Below, one piece after another: positions 43,606 through 55,814 of a stretch of 64,000 nt of DNA. The notes under the pieces were generated by a model. The model was not told the DNA's origin. It was given only the letters and a program-made list of their open reading frames with translations, and did no database searches. The DNA lies in assembly GCF_900101685.1 (NCBI RefSeq), contig NZ_FMZZ01000003.1, positions 247,886 to 311,885 of the forward strand. Reading direction: 5' to 3'. Made by a program: the position numbers and the translations under genes. The number at the start of each line of letters is the position of its first letter. The stretch's first letter is position 1. The DNA comes from Actinokineospora iranica. GTDB taxonomy: Bacteria; Actinomycetota; Actinomycetes; Mycobacteriales; Pseudonocardiaceae.

Positions 43606-45141
43606 TCACCGGCGGTCCGCCACGGTGCTCGCCGCCAGCGACCGGGTGCGGTGCCGGAGGGCGAGCAGCCCGCCGACGACCAGGGTCACCAGCACGCCAA
43701 GCGGCGTGTACCAGGGGAAGGCCAGCGCGACCGAGTCACCGGAAGCCTTGGCGAAGTCGACGCCGAGGAACGCTCCGGTGCTCTTGCTGAACTTCAGCCC
43801 GAGGATCACGAACGCCATCACCGCGACCGTGGCCAGGAAAGCGATGATCGCGTCCGTCTGCCGCGCCTTGCGCACCAAGAGCCCGAGCAGGAACGCGCCC
43901 AAGAGCGCGCCGTAGGTGTAACCGGTGATCGCCAACGCTGTCTCGACAATCGGGTTCTTGGTCGTGGTGAACAGGGACGCGAACACGATCAGCGCGCCCG
44001 CCCACACCACTGTCCACAAGCGACCCTGCCGCAGCAGCTCCCGGTCGGACAGCGGCCGCCGGACGACCCGCTGGTAGACGTCGGTGACCGTCGAGGACGC
44101 CAGAGCGCCCAGCGACGAGCTCAGCGCGGCGGCGAGGATGCCCGCGATGACGAACCCGGACAGGCCGCTGGGCAGCTCGGTGACGATGAACGAGGCGAAC
44201 AGCTCGTCGTTGGCCGTGAGCCCGAGGTCCTCGACCGGGTCGAGCCCGCGGTAGAACGCCCACAGCATCGTGCCGATGAACAGGAACAGCGCGAACTGCA
44301 AGAAGACCACGACGCCGCTGGCGATGAGCGCCTTCTGGCTGGCCTTCACGTCGTTGCACGCCATCAGCCGCTGCACGATGAGCTGGTCGGCGCCGTGCGA
44401 GGCCATCGACAGCACCGCGCCGCCGATAACCGCGGTGACGACCGAGTACGGGTTGCTCAACGGCCCGCTGGTGAAGTCGAACAGCTGCGTCTTGCCCGCG
44501 TCGACCGCCGTCGTGAACCAGCCGTCGGGCAGCTTCCCGGAAAGCACCACGATGACCGCGACACCGCCGAGGACGTACCAGAGCATCTGGATGGCGTCGA
44601 CCCACACGACCGCGCGGACGCCGCCGAAGAACGTGTAGACCACCATCGCGACCCCGAGGACCGCCACGATCTGCCAGTACGCCGCGTTCACCCCGTACGC
44701 GGCGAGCACGACCTTGATCGGGATCGCGGTGGCGAACAGCCGCACGCCGTCGGCGAGCAGCCGGGTGAACAGGAACGTCACCGACGCCGTGCCCTGCAAA
44801 CCCGCGCCGAACCGCTTGCCGAGGAAGTTGTACGCGGTGGTCATGTCGCCCGCGACATAACGCGGCAAGAGCACGAACGACACGACTATCCGGCCCAGCA
44901 CATAGCCAATCGCTAACTGGAGATAGGTAAACGCGCCAAGATAGGCGACGGTAGGCACGCTGAGCACGGTCAACGTCGAGGTCTCCGCCGACACCACCGA
45001 CAGGCAGGCGACCCACCAGGAGATCTTGCCCTCGCCAACGAAGTAGTCGTTCGCCGACTTCTGCCGCCCGGCGATCAGCACGCCCAGCAGCGGCATACCG
45101 ACCAGGAACACCACGATGATCGCGAGGTCAAGGGCGCGCAC
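43606..45141 (-). CDS. Sodium/solute symporter (SSS family)
   Basis: 511-residue transporter with about 13 transmembrane helices. The SSS pattern is visible: YFVGEGKISWWVACLSVVSAETS near the start, GADQLIVQRLMACNDVKASQKAL, and AALSSSLGALASSTVTDVYQ (sodium site). GTG 45141 overlaps the 3' end of anmK by 14 bases, so the two are one operon and the substrate is probably a cell-wall-derived amino sugar or muropeptide sugar. That link is inference from context. Confidence 0.88.
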   Translation of the reverse strand: MRALDLAIIVVFLVGMPLLGVLIAGRQKSANDYFVGEGKISWWVACLSVVSAETSTLTVLSVPTVAYLGAFTYLQLAIGYVLGRIVVSFVLLPRYVAGDMTTAYNFLGKRFGAGLQGTASVTFLFTRLLADGVRLFATAIPIKVVLAAYGVNAAYWQIVAVLGVAMVVYTFFGGVRAVVWVDAIQMLWYVLGGVAVIVVLSGKLPDGWFTTAVDAGKTQLFDFTSGPLSNPYSVVTAVIGGAVLSMASHGADQLIVQRLMACNDVKASQKALIASGVVVFLQFALFLFIGTMLWAFYRGLDPVEDLGLTANDELFASFIVTELPSGLSGFVIAGILAAALSSSLGALASSTVTDVYQRVVRRPLSDRELLRQGRLWTVVWAGALIVFASLFTTTKNPIVETALAITGYTYGALLGAFLLGLLVRKARQTDAIIAFLATVAVMAFVILGLKFSKSTGAFLGVDFAKASGDSVALAFPWYTPLGVLVTLVVGGLLALRHRTRSLAASTVADRR

Positions 45142-46324
45142 GGGAGCCTCCAGCCGGTTCGGGGACGGGGTCGACGATCCGCAGGCCGCGCACCGGACCC
45201 GCGACCGGGTCAGGCCAGCGCGCCGGGAAGCGGCCGGGAGTGATGCTGCCCAGCAGGCGCGGCCCGTCCGCCCCCGACGCCGGGTCCGCGGGCACACCGT
45301 GCCAGGTCAGGAACCCCAGCAGGGCGGCGAGGTAGGCCTCTTTGGCGTCGGCGGGCAGCCCCAGCGCGTCGGTCGTGGTCAGCTCGGCAGGCGCGAGCGC
45401 CGCGGCGAGCGCGGACATCAGGACCGGGTTGCGCACCCCGCCGCCGGAGGCCAGCACCCGGCGCACGCCGTGCGGGCGGCACACCCGCGCCACCGTCGTC
45501 GCGGTCAGCGCCACCAGGGTCGCCAGCAGGTCCGCGTCGCCGACGTCGGGGACGCGGGCGAGCGCGTCGGCGAGGTAGTGGGCGTGGAAGTGCTCCTTGC
45601 CGGTCGACTTCGGCGGCGGCGCGGCGTAGTACGGGTCGGCAAGCAGCACGTCGAGCAGGTCATGGCGGACGGAGCCGCGCGCGGCCAGCGCGCCGCCGGT
45701 GTCGCGGTCGGCGCCGGTGCGCAACCGGGTCGCGGCGTCGAGCAGGGCGTTCGCCGGGCCGGTGTCGAAGGCGAGCGCGGGCAGGCCCGGCGCCAGGATC
45801 GTCACGTTGGCGATGCCGCCGAGGTTGAGCGCGGCGGTCGTGGTGTCCGGGTCGGCGAGCAGCAGTCGGTCCAGGACGACCGCGAGCGGCGCGCCGTGCC
45901 CGCCCGCGGCGACGTCGCGGGCCCGCAGGTCGGCCACCACCGGCAGGCCGGTCGCCTCGGCGATCCACGCGGGTTGGCCCAGTTGCAGCGTCCCGCGGCA
46001 CGTGCCCGCCTCGACCCAGTGGAACACCGTCTGCCCGAGTGAGGAGACCAGGTCGGCGCCGCCCGCGCCGATGGCGGCCACCGCCGCGGCGGCGAACGCG
46101 TGGCCGACCTCGGTGTCGAGCCTGCACAGCCGCTCGGCGGTGCAGACGTTGGGCGGCAGCGCCGCCCGCAGGTCGGCGCCCAGCGACCCGGGGTAGGGGG
46201 TCACGCGGTGGCGCACCGGGACCATCTCGACCACCCCGCCGCGCAACCGCAGGTCGGCGACGGCCGCGTCCACGCCGTCCATCGACGTGCCGGAGATCAA
46301 CCCGACCACCCGCTGCCAGCCCAT
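45128..46324 (-). CDS. anmK: Anhydro-N-acetylmuramic acid kinase
   Basis: 398-residue sugar kinase that opens 1,6-anhydro-MurNAc and phosphorylates it with ATP, a peptidoglycan recycling step. It starts GWQRVVGLISGTSMDGVDAAV (nucleotide-binding signature) and includes AAALNLGGIANVTIL, AFDTGPANALLDA and the late ASGGGVRNPVLM. ATG 46324 begins the family's usual N-terminus. It is the first gene of a two-gene operon with the symporter and diverges from ftsY. Confidence 0.95.
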   Translation of the reverse strand: MGWQRVVGLISGTSMDGVDAAVADLRLRGGVVEMVPVRHRVTPYPGSLGADLRAALPPNVCTAERLCRLDTEVGHAFAAAAVAAIGAGGADLVSSLGQTVFHWVEAGTCRGTLQLGQPAWIAEATGLPVVADLRARDVAAGGHGAPLAVVLDRLLLADPDTTTAALNLGGIANVTILAPGLPALAFDTGPANALLDAATRLRTGADRDTGGALAARGSVRHDLLDVLLADPYYAAPPPKSTGKEHFHAHYLADALARVPDVGDADLLATLVALTATTVARVCRPHGVRRVLASGGGVRNPVLMSALAAALAPAELTTTDALGLPADAKEAYLAALLGFLTWHGVPADPASGADGPRLLGSITPGRFPARWPDPVAGPVRGLRIVDPVPEPAGGSRARP

Positions 46325-46460
46325 GATCTGTGGTTTATTGCACACTGGCCGCCCGCGCAAGGCTTAAGTTGGTTATTGACCAAGATTTACTCCACTTGGT
46401 TTCTCTCCCACTGTGCGCGGCGGCAAGCGGGGCGTTCAGCGGGGATGCGAGGATGGCCGG
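46325..46460. promoter_or_regulatory. Divergent promoter region of anmK and ftsY
   Basis: Unusually AT-rich for this genome. Contains TTGGT-TATTG-ACCAA (46369-46383) as an inverted repeat, and a TTTATTGCAC block whose minus-strand form CAATAA may be the anmK -10 region. A regulator of cell-wall sugar use could bind here; unproven. Confidence 0.4.
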
Positions 46461-48029
46461 GTGTCGGACACCGTGATCGTCATCCTCGTCGTCGCCCTGG
46501 CGCTGCTGGTCGCCGCCCTGGTCACCGGGGTCGTGCTGGCCCGGCGCAGGCGGATCAGCCTCGGCGAGCCCAAGCCCGAGATCACCGAGAAGCCCAAGCC
46601 CAAGGGCGGCGGCTACCAGGCGGGCGGGGGCATCAGCCTCGCCCCAGGCGGGCCCAAGGACGCCCCGACAGCGCCGCCGGTCCACCCGGCGGGCGAGCGC
46701 ACCGAGGTCGACGGGCAGCCCGGCGTCGGCGACGACGCCGCGGTCCCGCGCGACTCCGAGAAGCGCGGCATCGTCGATGTGACCCTCCCCGACGCCACCC
46801 TGTCCGGCGCCGCGCCGGGCGTCACCGAGCCCGCGCCCAGCGAGCCGTCGACCGCTGAGCCCGCGCCCACCGAGCCCAAGATCGCCGAGCCCAGGACAGC
46901 CGAGCCCAGGACAGCCGAGCCCGCTGAGCCCACGACCGGTGAGCCGGGGGCCGCCGAGTCCGAGACCGAGCGCATCCCGGTCCAGGCCGAGCCGGAGACC
47001 GAGCGCATCCCCGCCCAGGCGGAACCCGAGACCGAGCGCATCCCCGCGCAGCGGGAACCGGAGCCAGCCGAGCCGATCGAGCCAGCCGAGCCGATCGAGC
47101 CCACCGCGGGCCGGTTGGAGCGGCTGCGCGGCAGGCTCTCGCGCTCCCGGTCGACCCTCGGCCAGGGCCTGCTCGGCCTGCTCGGCGCGGGCGACCTGGA
47201 CGAGGACTCCTGGACCGACGTCGAGGACACCCTGCTGCTCGCCGACCTCGGCGCGGCCACCACCCAGGAGATCGTGGACCGGCTGCGCACCGAACTGGTC
47301 GCGCGCGCCGTGCGGACCGCAGGGCAGGCCCGCGCCCTGCTGCGCGAGGTGCTGATCGACGCGCTGCACCCGGAGATGGACCGGGCCGTCCGCGCGCTCC
47401 CGCACGGCGTCGGCGAGGACCGGCTGCCCGCCGTGGTGCTGATCGCGGGCGTCAACGGCACCGGCAAGACCACCACCACGGGCAAGCTCGCCCGCGTCCT
47501 GGTCGCCGACGGCCGCACGGTCGTCCTCGGCGCGGCCGACACCTTCCGCGCCGCGGCCGCCGACCAGTTGCAGACCTGGGCCGACCGGGTGGGCGCCGAG
47601 GTCGTGCGCGGCAAGGAGGGCGCCGACCCGGCGGCCGTGGCGTTCGACGCGGTCAAGCGCGGCCGGGGCGCTGGCGTGGACGCCGTGCTGGTCGACACCG
47701 CGGGCAGGCTGCACACCAAGACCGGCCTGATGGACGAGCTGGGCAAGGTCAAGCGCGTGGTGGAGAAGCAGACCAAGGTGGACGAGGTGCTGCTCGTCCT
47801 CGACGCCACCACCGGCCAGAACGGCCTCACCCAGGCCCGCGTGTTCGGCGAGGTGGTCGACGTGACCGGGATCGTGCTCACCAAGCTCGACGGCACGGCC
47901 AAGGGCGGCATCGTCTTCCAGGTCCAGCGCGAGCTTGGCGTCCCGGTGAAGCTGGTGGGCCTGGGCGAGGGCGCCGACGACCTGGCGCCGTTCGACCCGG
48001 CCGCGTTCGTGGACGCCCTGCTCGGCTGA
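46461..48029 (+). CDS. ftsY: Signal recognition particle receptor FtsY
   Basis: 522-residue SRP receptor GTPase. Residues 1-27 form a membrane anchor, unlike E. coli FtsY, as is usual in actinobacteria. An acidic Glu/Pro/Thr linker (about 100-230) contains tandem ETERIPAQAEP units. The NG domain has GVNGTGKTT (330-338), DTFRAAAADQL, DTAGRLHTK and TKLDGTAKGG. It docks ribosome-SRP complexes at the membrane. GTG 46461. smc-ftsY order is conserved, here separated by about 6 kb of accessory genes. Confidence 0.95.
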   Translation: MSDTVIVILVVALALLVAALVTGVVLARRRRISLGEPKPEITEKPKPKGGGYQAGGGISLAPGGPKDAPTAPPVHPAGERTEVDGQPGVGDDAAVPRDSEKRGIVDVTLPDATLSGAAPGVTEPAPSEPSTAEPAPTEPKIAEPRTAEPRTAEPAEPTTGEPGAAESETERIPVQAEPETERIPAQAEPETERIPAQREPEPAEPIEPAEPIEPTAGRLERLRGRLSRSRSTLGQGLLGLLGAGDLDEDSWTDVEDTLLLADLGAATTQEIVDRLRTELVARAVRTAGQARALLREVLIDALHPEMDRAVRALPHGVGEDRLPAVVLIAGVNGTGKTTTTGKLARVLVADGRTVVLGAADTFRAAAADQLQTWADRVGAEVVRGKEGADPAAVAFDAVKRGRGAGVDAVLVDTAGRLHTKTGLMDELGKVKRVVEKQTKVDEVLLVLDATTGQNGLTQARVFGEVVDVTGIVLTKLDGTAKGGIVFQVQRELGVPVKLVGLGEGADDLAPFDPAAFVDALLG

Positions 48030-48095
48030 GCCCCGCGGCCAGGTCAGCACACGCTTGTTACCAAAACTCGCGGCCGGGGGGCCACTATGGTCCCC

Positions 48096-49670
<1,575 letters not shown>

Positions 49671-49671
49671 C

Positions 49672-50901
49672 GTGCGGACGACCCTCGACGGCGCGCTGGT
49701 CACCGGGCTCTTGGCGGACCTGGCCGAATCGGACCACGCCCGCGCAGGCCGCTACCCCGGGGACCCGGCCGCCCGCCAGGCCGTGCACACCTGCTACGTC
49801 CCCGCCGACCGGATCACCGACGACCTGCCCGCGCGGTGGGGAGCCGAGGCGCTCGCCGCGCTGGACGAGCACGCCCCCGACCCCGCCGCCCTCGCCGCGA
49901 TCGTCGGGCTGCCCGTGCCGCTCGCGGGCGCCGTCCACGACCGGGTGCGCGCGAAGCTGGCCGCCGAGCCCGTCGAGGACCTGCGGGTCGACTTCGAGGA
50001 CGGCTACGGTGTCCGCCACGACGACATCGAGGACGCCGACGCCGAGCGCGCCGCCCGGCTGTTGGGCGCGTGGCCCTTGGCCAGCTCGGGACTCCGGATG
50101 AAGTCGTTCGACACCCCCGACCTGCTGCGCCGCGGCCTGCGCACCCTCGACCTCGTCATCACCGCCCTCGGTCGCGCGCCCGCGCTTACCTTCCCCAAGG
50201 TGACCGCGCCCGAGCAGGTCTCCGCGCTCGCGCAGGCGCTGGAGGTGCTGGAGACACGGCTCGGCCTGGCCGAGGGGGTGCTGCGCTTCGAGATCCAGAT
50301 CGAGACCACCCAGGCCGTCATCGACCACACCGGCCGGTTCGCCGTCCCCGGCCTCATCGCCGCCGGTCGGGGCCGGGTGTCCGGCTTGCACTTCGGCACC
50401 TACGACTACACCGCGGCCTGCGGGCTCGGCGCGGCCCAGCAGCACCTCGCCCACCCGGCCTGTGACTTCGCCCGGCACGCCATGCAGGTCGGCGCGGCGG
50501 GCACCGGCGTGCGCCTTTCCGACGGCTCGACCAACGTGCTCCCGGTAGGCGACGCCGTCGCGCACGGCTGGCGCACGCACTACCGGCTGGTGCGGCGGTC
50601 GCTGGAGCACGGCTTCTTCCAGGGCTGGGACCTGCACCCGGCGCAGCTGGTCACCCGCTACGCCGCCGTGTACGCCTACCACCTGGAGTCCGCCGAGGCC
50701 GACGGCCGCAGGCTCGCCGCCTACGTCGCCCGGACCGGCGGCGCGGTCCTCGACGAGCCCGCCACCGCCGCCGCGCTCGCCTTGTCGCTGCGCCGGGCCG
50801 TCGACTGCGGCGCGCTGAGCGCGGAAGAGGCCGCCGATTACTCGGGGCTGAGCGCAGACGACCTGACCGCGTTGATCGAGCGCCGGAGAATAGTGCCGTG
50901 A
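49672..50901 (+). CDS. DUF6986 protein, HpcH/citrate-lyase-like fold
   Basis: 409-residue protein starting one base after the aceB stop. It resembles the HpcH/HpaI aldolase/citrate lyase beta superfamily: RVDFEDGYG (metal-binding acidic cluster), [26 protein letters not shown] and [14 protein letters not shown]. It is embedded between malate synthase and allantoinase, and overlaps allantoinase as GTGA. A step on glyoxylate, ureidoglycolate or malyl-type intermediates is plausible but not shown. Confidence 0.82.
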   Translation: MRTTLDGALVTGLLADLAESDHARAGRYPGDPAARQAVHTCYVPADRITDDLPARWGAEALAALDEHAPDPAALAAIVGLPVPLAGAVHDRVRAKLAAEPVEDLRVDFEDGYGVRHDDIEDADAERAARLLGAWPLASSGLRMKSFDTPDLLRRGLRTLDLVITALGRAPALTFPKVTAPEQVSALAQALEVLETRLGLAEGVLRFEIQIETTQAVIDHTGRFAVPGLIAAGRGRVSGLHFGTYDYTAACGLGAAQQHLAHPACDFARHAMQVGAAGTGVRLSDGSTNVLPVGDAVAHGWRTHYRLVRRSLEHGFFQGWDLHPAQLVTRYAAVYAYHLESAEADGRRLAAYVARTGGAVLDEPATAAALALSLRRAVDCGALSAEEAADYSGLSADDLTALIERRRIVP

Positions 50902-52220
50902 CCGACCTGGTTTTCCGCGCGGCCCGGGTGATCACCGACCGCGAGACCGCCGCCTGCGTCCGGGTGCGCGCGGGCCGCGTCGTCGCGGTCGACCCGTTCG
51001 ACGCTCCGGTCGGCGACGCCCAGGTGATCGACCTGGCCGACGACGAGGTGCTGCTGCCCGGCCTGGTCGACACGCACGTGCACGTCAACGACCCCGGCCG
51101 CGCCGAGTGGGAGGGCTTCCCGACCGCGACCAGCGCCGCGGCCGCGGGCGGGGTGACCACGATCGTGGACATGCCGCTCAACAGCGTCCCGCCGACCACG
51201 GACCTGCCCGCGCTGGCCGCCAAGCGCGCCGCCGCCGAGGGCCGGGCCCATGTGGACGTGGGGTTCTGGGGCGGCGCGGTCCCGGGAAACGCGGCGGATC
51301 TGGCGGGGCTGCACGCGGCGGGCGTGTTCGGCTTCAAGTGCTTCCTGCTCGACTCCGGCGTGGCCGAGTTCGGCCACCTCGACCCCGCTGAGCTGCGCGA
51401 GCACCTGGGCGTGCTCGCGGGCTTGGACGCGCTGCTGATCGCGCACGCCGAGGACGCGACCGCGATCACCGACCCCCCGTCCGGCCGCGCCTACGCGGAT
51501 TTCCTCGCCTCCCGGCCGAGAGCGGCGGAAGACGCCGCGATCGGGCTGCTCATCGAGGCTGCCCGCGCCACCGGCGGCCGGGTCCACGTGGTCCATCTGT
51601 CCTCTTCGGACGCTCTGCCGCTGGTCGAGGCGGCCCGCCGCGACGGCGTGCGGCTGACCGTCGAGACCTGCCCGCACTACCTGTCGTTCGCCGCCGAGGA
51701 CGTTCCCGACGGCGCGACCCAGTTCAAGTGCTGCCCGCCGATCCGCGAGGCGGCCAACCGCGACGGGCTCTGGCAGGGCCTGGTCGACGGCCTGATCGAC
51801 ATCGTGGTGAGCGACCACTCGCCGTGCGCGCCCGAGCTCAAGCGCCTGGACACCGGCGACTTCGCCGCGGCCTGGGGCGGCATCGCGAGCCTGCAGCTGG
51901 GGCTGCCCGCGGTCTGGATGGCCGCGCGCGACCGGGGAATCGGCCTGCCCGAGGTGGCGCGCTGGATGGCGGCGGGCCCGGCCGACCTGGTCGGCCTGCG
52001 CCGCAAGGGCCGCATCCGACCGGGGAACGACGCGGACTTGTGCGTGTTCGCGCCGGACGAAGAGTTCATTGTGGACGCCGCCCGGCTGCGCCACCGCAAC
52101 CCGGTCACCGCCTACCACGGCGCCCGCCTGCGCGGCGCCGTCCGGTCCACCTGGCTGCGCGGCGCGCCGGTGACCGGAGACCACCCGCGCGGCCGACTGC
52201 TGGAGAGGGGCCACGCGTGA
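50898..52220 (+). CDS. allB: Allantoinase
   Basis: 440-residue cyclic amidohydrolase that opens allantoin to allantoate. Metal ligands HVHVNDPGR (His60, His62), the Lys in [21 protein letters not shown] and the [10 protein letters not shown] aspartate are present, with ETCPHYLSF between. GTG 50898 overlaps the previous stop, and the end overlaps allantoicase (GTGA), so all four genes from aceB are coupled. Confidence 0.94.
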   Translation: MTDLVFRAARVITDRETAACVRVRAGRVVAVDPFDAPVGDAQVIDLADDEVLLPGLVDTHVHVNDPGRAEWEGFPTATSAAAAGGVTTIVDMPLNSVPPTTDLPALAAKRAAAEGRAHVDVGFWGGAVPGNAADLAGLHAAGVFGFKCFLLDSGVAEFGHLDPAELREHLGVLAGLDALLIAHAEDATAITDPPSGRAYADFLASRPRAAEDAAIGLLIEAARATGGRVHVVHLSSSDALPLVEAARRDGVRLTVETCPHYLSFAAEDVPDGATQFKCCPPIREAANRDGLWQGLVDGLIDIVVSDHSPCAPELKRLDTGDFAAAWGGIASLQLGLPAVWMAARDRGIGLPEVARWMAAGPADLVGLRRKGRIRPGNDADLCVFAPDEEFIVDAARLRHRNPVTAYHGARLRGAVRSTWLRGAPVTGDHPRGRLLERGHA

Positions 52221-53251
52221 CCGAGCGAGCCTGGGTGAGCCTGCCGGATCTTGCCTCGCGCCGGTTCGGCGGGTCGGTGGTGTGGGCCGACGACGAGACC
52301 TTCGCCGAGCGGGAGAACCTGATCACCCCGGCGGCGCCCGAGTTCCGCCCGTCGACCTTCGGCCACAAGGGCCAGGTCTACGACGGCTGGGAGACCCGGC
52401 GGCGGCGCGAGCCCGGCGACGACCACGCCGTGATCCGGCTGGGCATGTCCGGCCGCGTCCGGGGCGTCGTGGTGGACACCGCGTTCTTCACCGGCAACTA
52501 CCCGCCCGCCTGCACTGTCTCGGCCTGCGCCGCGACCGGGTACCCGAGCCCGGAAGAGTTGCAGGCCGCGGCGTGGGACGTCCTGGTCGAGCACGCCGAG
52601 CTCAGGGGGGACTCGCGCAACCTCTTCGACGTCCCCGGCCCCCTCGCGCGGCGGCGCTACACCCACCTGCGGCTGACGATCCACCCCGACGGCGGTGTGG
52701 CCAGGCTGCGCGCGCACGGTGAGCCGGTGGCCGACCCGGCGCTGCTCGACCTGACCGCGATGGACCTCGCCGCTCTGGAGAACGGCGGCCACATCGTCGG
52801 GTGCAGCAACATGTTCTACTCGACGCCCAGCAACCTGTTGGCCCCCGGACAGGCGATCGTCATGGGTGAGGGCTGGGAGACCGCCCGCCGCCGCGACGGC
52901 GGCAACGACTGGGTGGTCGTCGCCCTCGCCGCGGCGGGCGTGGTGCGCTTCGCCGAACTCGACACCACGCACTTCAAGGGCAACGCCCCCGGCTGGGCGA
53001 CCCTGACCGGCTGCGACACGACGAGCGGGAACCTCGAAGACCCGGAGGCGTGGTTTTCGCTGCTGCCCCGCACGCGCCTGCAACCGGACACCCGCCACCG
53101 CTTCCCGCTTACCGACACCCGGGAAACCACGCACGTGCGCCTCGACATCCACCCCGACGGCGGCATGGCCCGCCTCCGCCTCCACGGCGCGCTCACCGCG
53201 GCGGGCCAAGCGGATTTCCGCGCCCGGTTCACCGAGTCGAGTGCGAAATGA
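52217..53251 (+). CDS. alc: Allantoicase
   Basis: 344-residue allantoicase, which hydrolyses allantoate to ureidoglycolate and urea. It shows the family's two homologous halves, each with a [14 protein letters not shown] / [11 protein letters not shown] motif, a FTGNYPP / FKGNAPG loop and a [16 protein letters not shown] / [16 protein letters not shown] strand. Last gene of the aceB-DUF6986-allB-alc operon. Convergent with the next gene, nine bases away. Confidence 0.94.
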   Translation: MTERAWVSLPDLASRRFGGSVVWADDETFAERENLITPAAPEFRPSTFGHKGQVYDGWETRRRREPGDDHAVIRLGMSGRVRGVVVDTAFFTGNYPPACTVSACAATGYPSPEELQAAAWDVLVEHAELRGDSRNLFDVPGPLARRRYTHLRLTIHPDGGVARLRAHGEPVADPALLDLTAMDLAALENGGHIVGCSNMFYSTPSNLLAPGQAIVMGEGWETARRRDGGNDWVVVALAAAGVVRFAELDTTHFKGNAPGWATLTGCDTTSGNLEDPEAWFSLLPRTRLQPDTRHRFPLTDTRETTHVRLDIHPDGGMARLRLHGALTAAGQADFRARFTESSAK

Positions 53252-53260
53252 GCGGGGCGA

Positions 53261-53923
53261 TCACAGGCCGCGCAGCCGACGCATCCGTTCCGCTGGCGGC
53301 TGCCTAGGGCAGGAAACGCACTTCTCGGCGCCGGTCGCCGCGTAGATCAAGCAGCAGGACGCCCGGCGGACGACATTTCGCCCGCCGACGGAAACGAAAC
53401 GCGGAACCGGCATCGGGCCGATGGCCGCGGCCAACTCCACCGCGTCGGCGGGCGAACCCCCTGCCCACAGCACCCGGTTGGACAGCGAGTCGCCCGCGAC
53501 GGCCCACAGCGCGCGGCCCCGCGCTCCGGTTAACTCGGAAACACAGTCGATCGCCGCCGACAGCACTGCCCGCAGCGCCGGGCCGGGAGCCGGGCACACC
53601 GCGTCCGATCGGGCCGCGAGCAGTCGCCCGTCCGGGTGCAGGTACAGCCGCACTCTGGCGGGATCCAGCGCGAATCCGGTCACCAGGAGCGACTCCACCG
53701 TCGGGGCCACCAGGACCGAACTCGCCGAGTACCACCACAGGACGCCGAGGACAGTCTGGTCCCCGCACCGGTAGAGCCGTCCCGCCGCCGCGATCTGCGC
53801 CGCGAGCCACCGGCGGTCGCCGAGCGCGTCCACCGAGGTCGGGGCCAGTCCGGCGGTGCTCGCGCCCGCGTGGTGGGGCAGCCGGGCGTCGAGGAGTCGG
53901 TACACGTGGCGCACGTCGGTCAT
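53261..53923 (-). CDS. FhuF-like (2Fe-2S) protein
   Basis: 220-residue protein resembling ferric-siderophore reductases of the FhuF family. The C-terminal cluster motif Cys-Cys-x10-Cys-x2-Cys (RASCCLIYAATGAEKCVSCPR) is intact, and the upstream part (about 40-170) fits the FhuF fold. It probably reduces Fe(III) from imported siderophores in the cytoplasm. No siderophore genes are adjacent. A TAACTT box nine bases before the ATG suggests a leaderless transcript. Confidence 0.82.
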   Translation of the reverse strand: MTDVRHVYRLLDARLPHHAGASTAGLAPTSVDALGDRRWLAAQIAAAGRLYRCGDQTVLGVLWWYSASSVLVAPTVESLLVTGFALDPARVRLYLHPDGRLLAARSDAVCPAPGPALRAVLSAAIDCVSELTGARGRALWAVAGDSLSNRVLWAGGSPADAVELAAAIGPMPVPRFVSVGGRNVVRRASCCLIYAATGAEKCVSCPRQPPAERMRRLRGL

Positions 53924-53978
53924 CGGGAAGTCAAGTTACAGGTGCGCTTCTGTAGTCGATCGTTTACGAGCCGTGTGG

Positions 53979-54048
53979 GAAACACGGCTGTAACACGTCC
54001 TGGCCGGTAGTTCACCGGGCCGAAACCTGGCACGCGATCCCGTGAAAC
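53979..54048 (+). promoter_or_regulatory. GlnR-box-like elements upstream of amtB
   Basis: TTCAC-n6-GAAAC-n6-CGCGA-n6-GAAAC at 54011-54048 has the GTNAC/GAAAC periodicity of actinobacterial GlnR boxes (second a-site poor). An additional GAAAC-n6-GTAAC lies at 53979-53994. GlnR activates amtB-glnK-glnD under nitrogen limitation in related genera. Confidence 0.6.
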
Positions 54049-54097
54049 AGGGCGGCTCGATGCTTCCCGGCAATCAACAGGTTCACGGGAGGACGAT

Positions 54098-55811
<1,714 letters not shown>

Positions 55812-55814
55812 CAC

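Noticed and set aside
43579-44916. A 445-codon plus-strand frame opposite the sodium symporter
   Set aside because: Antisense shadow; His/Arg/Asp-rich with no recognisable motif, while the minus strand has clear SSS motifs and membrane helices.
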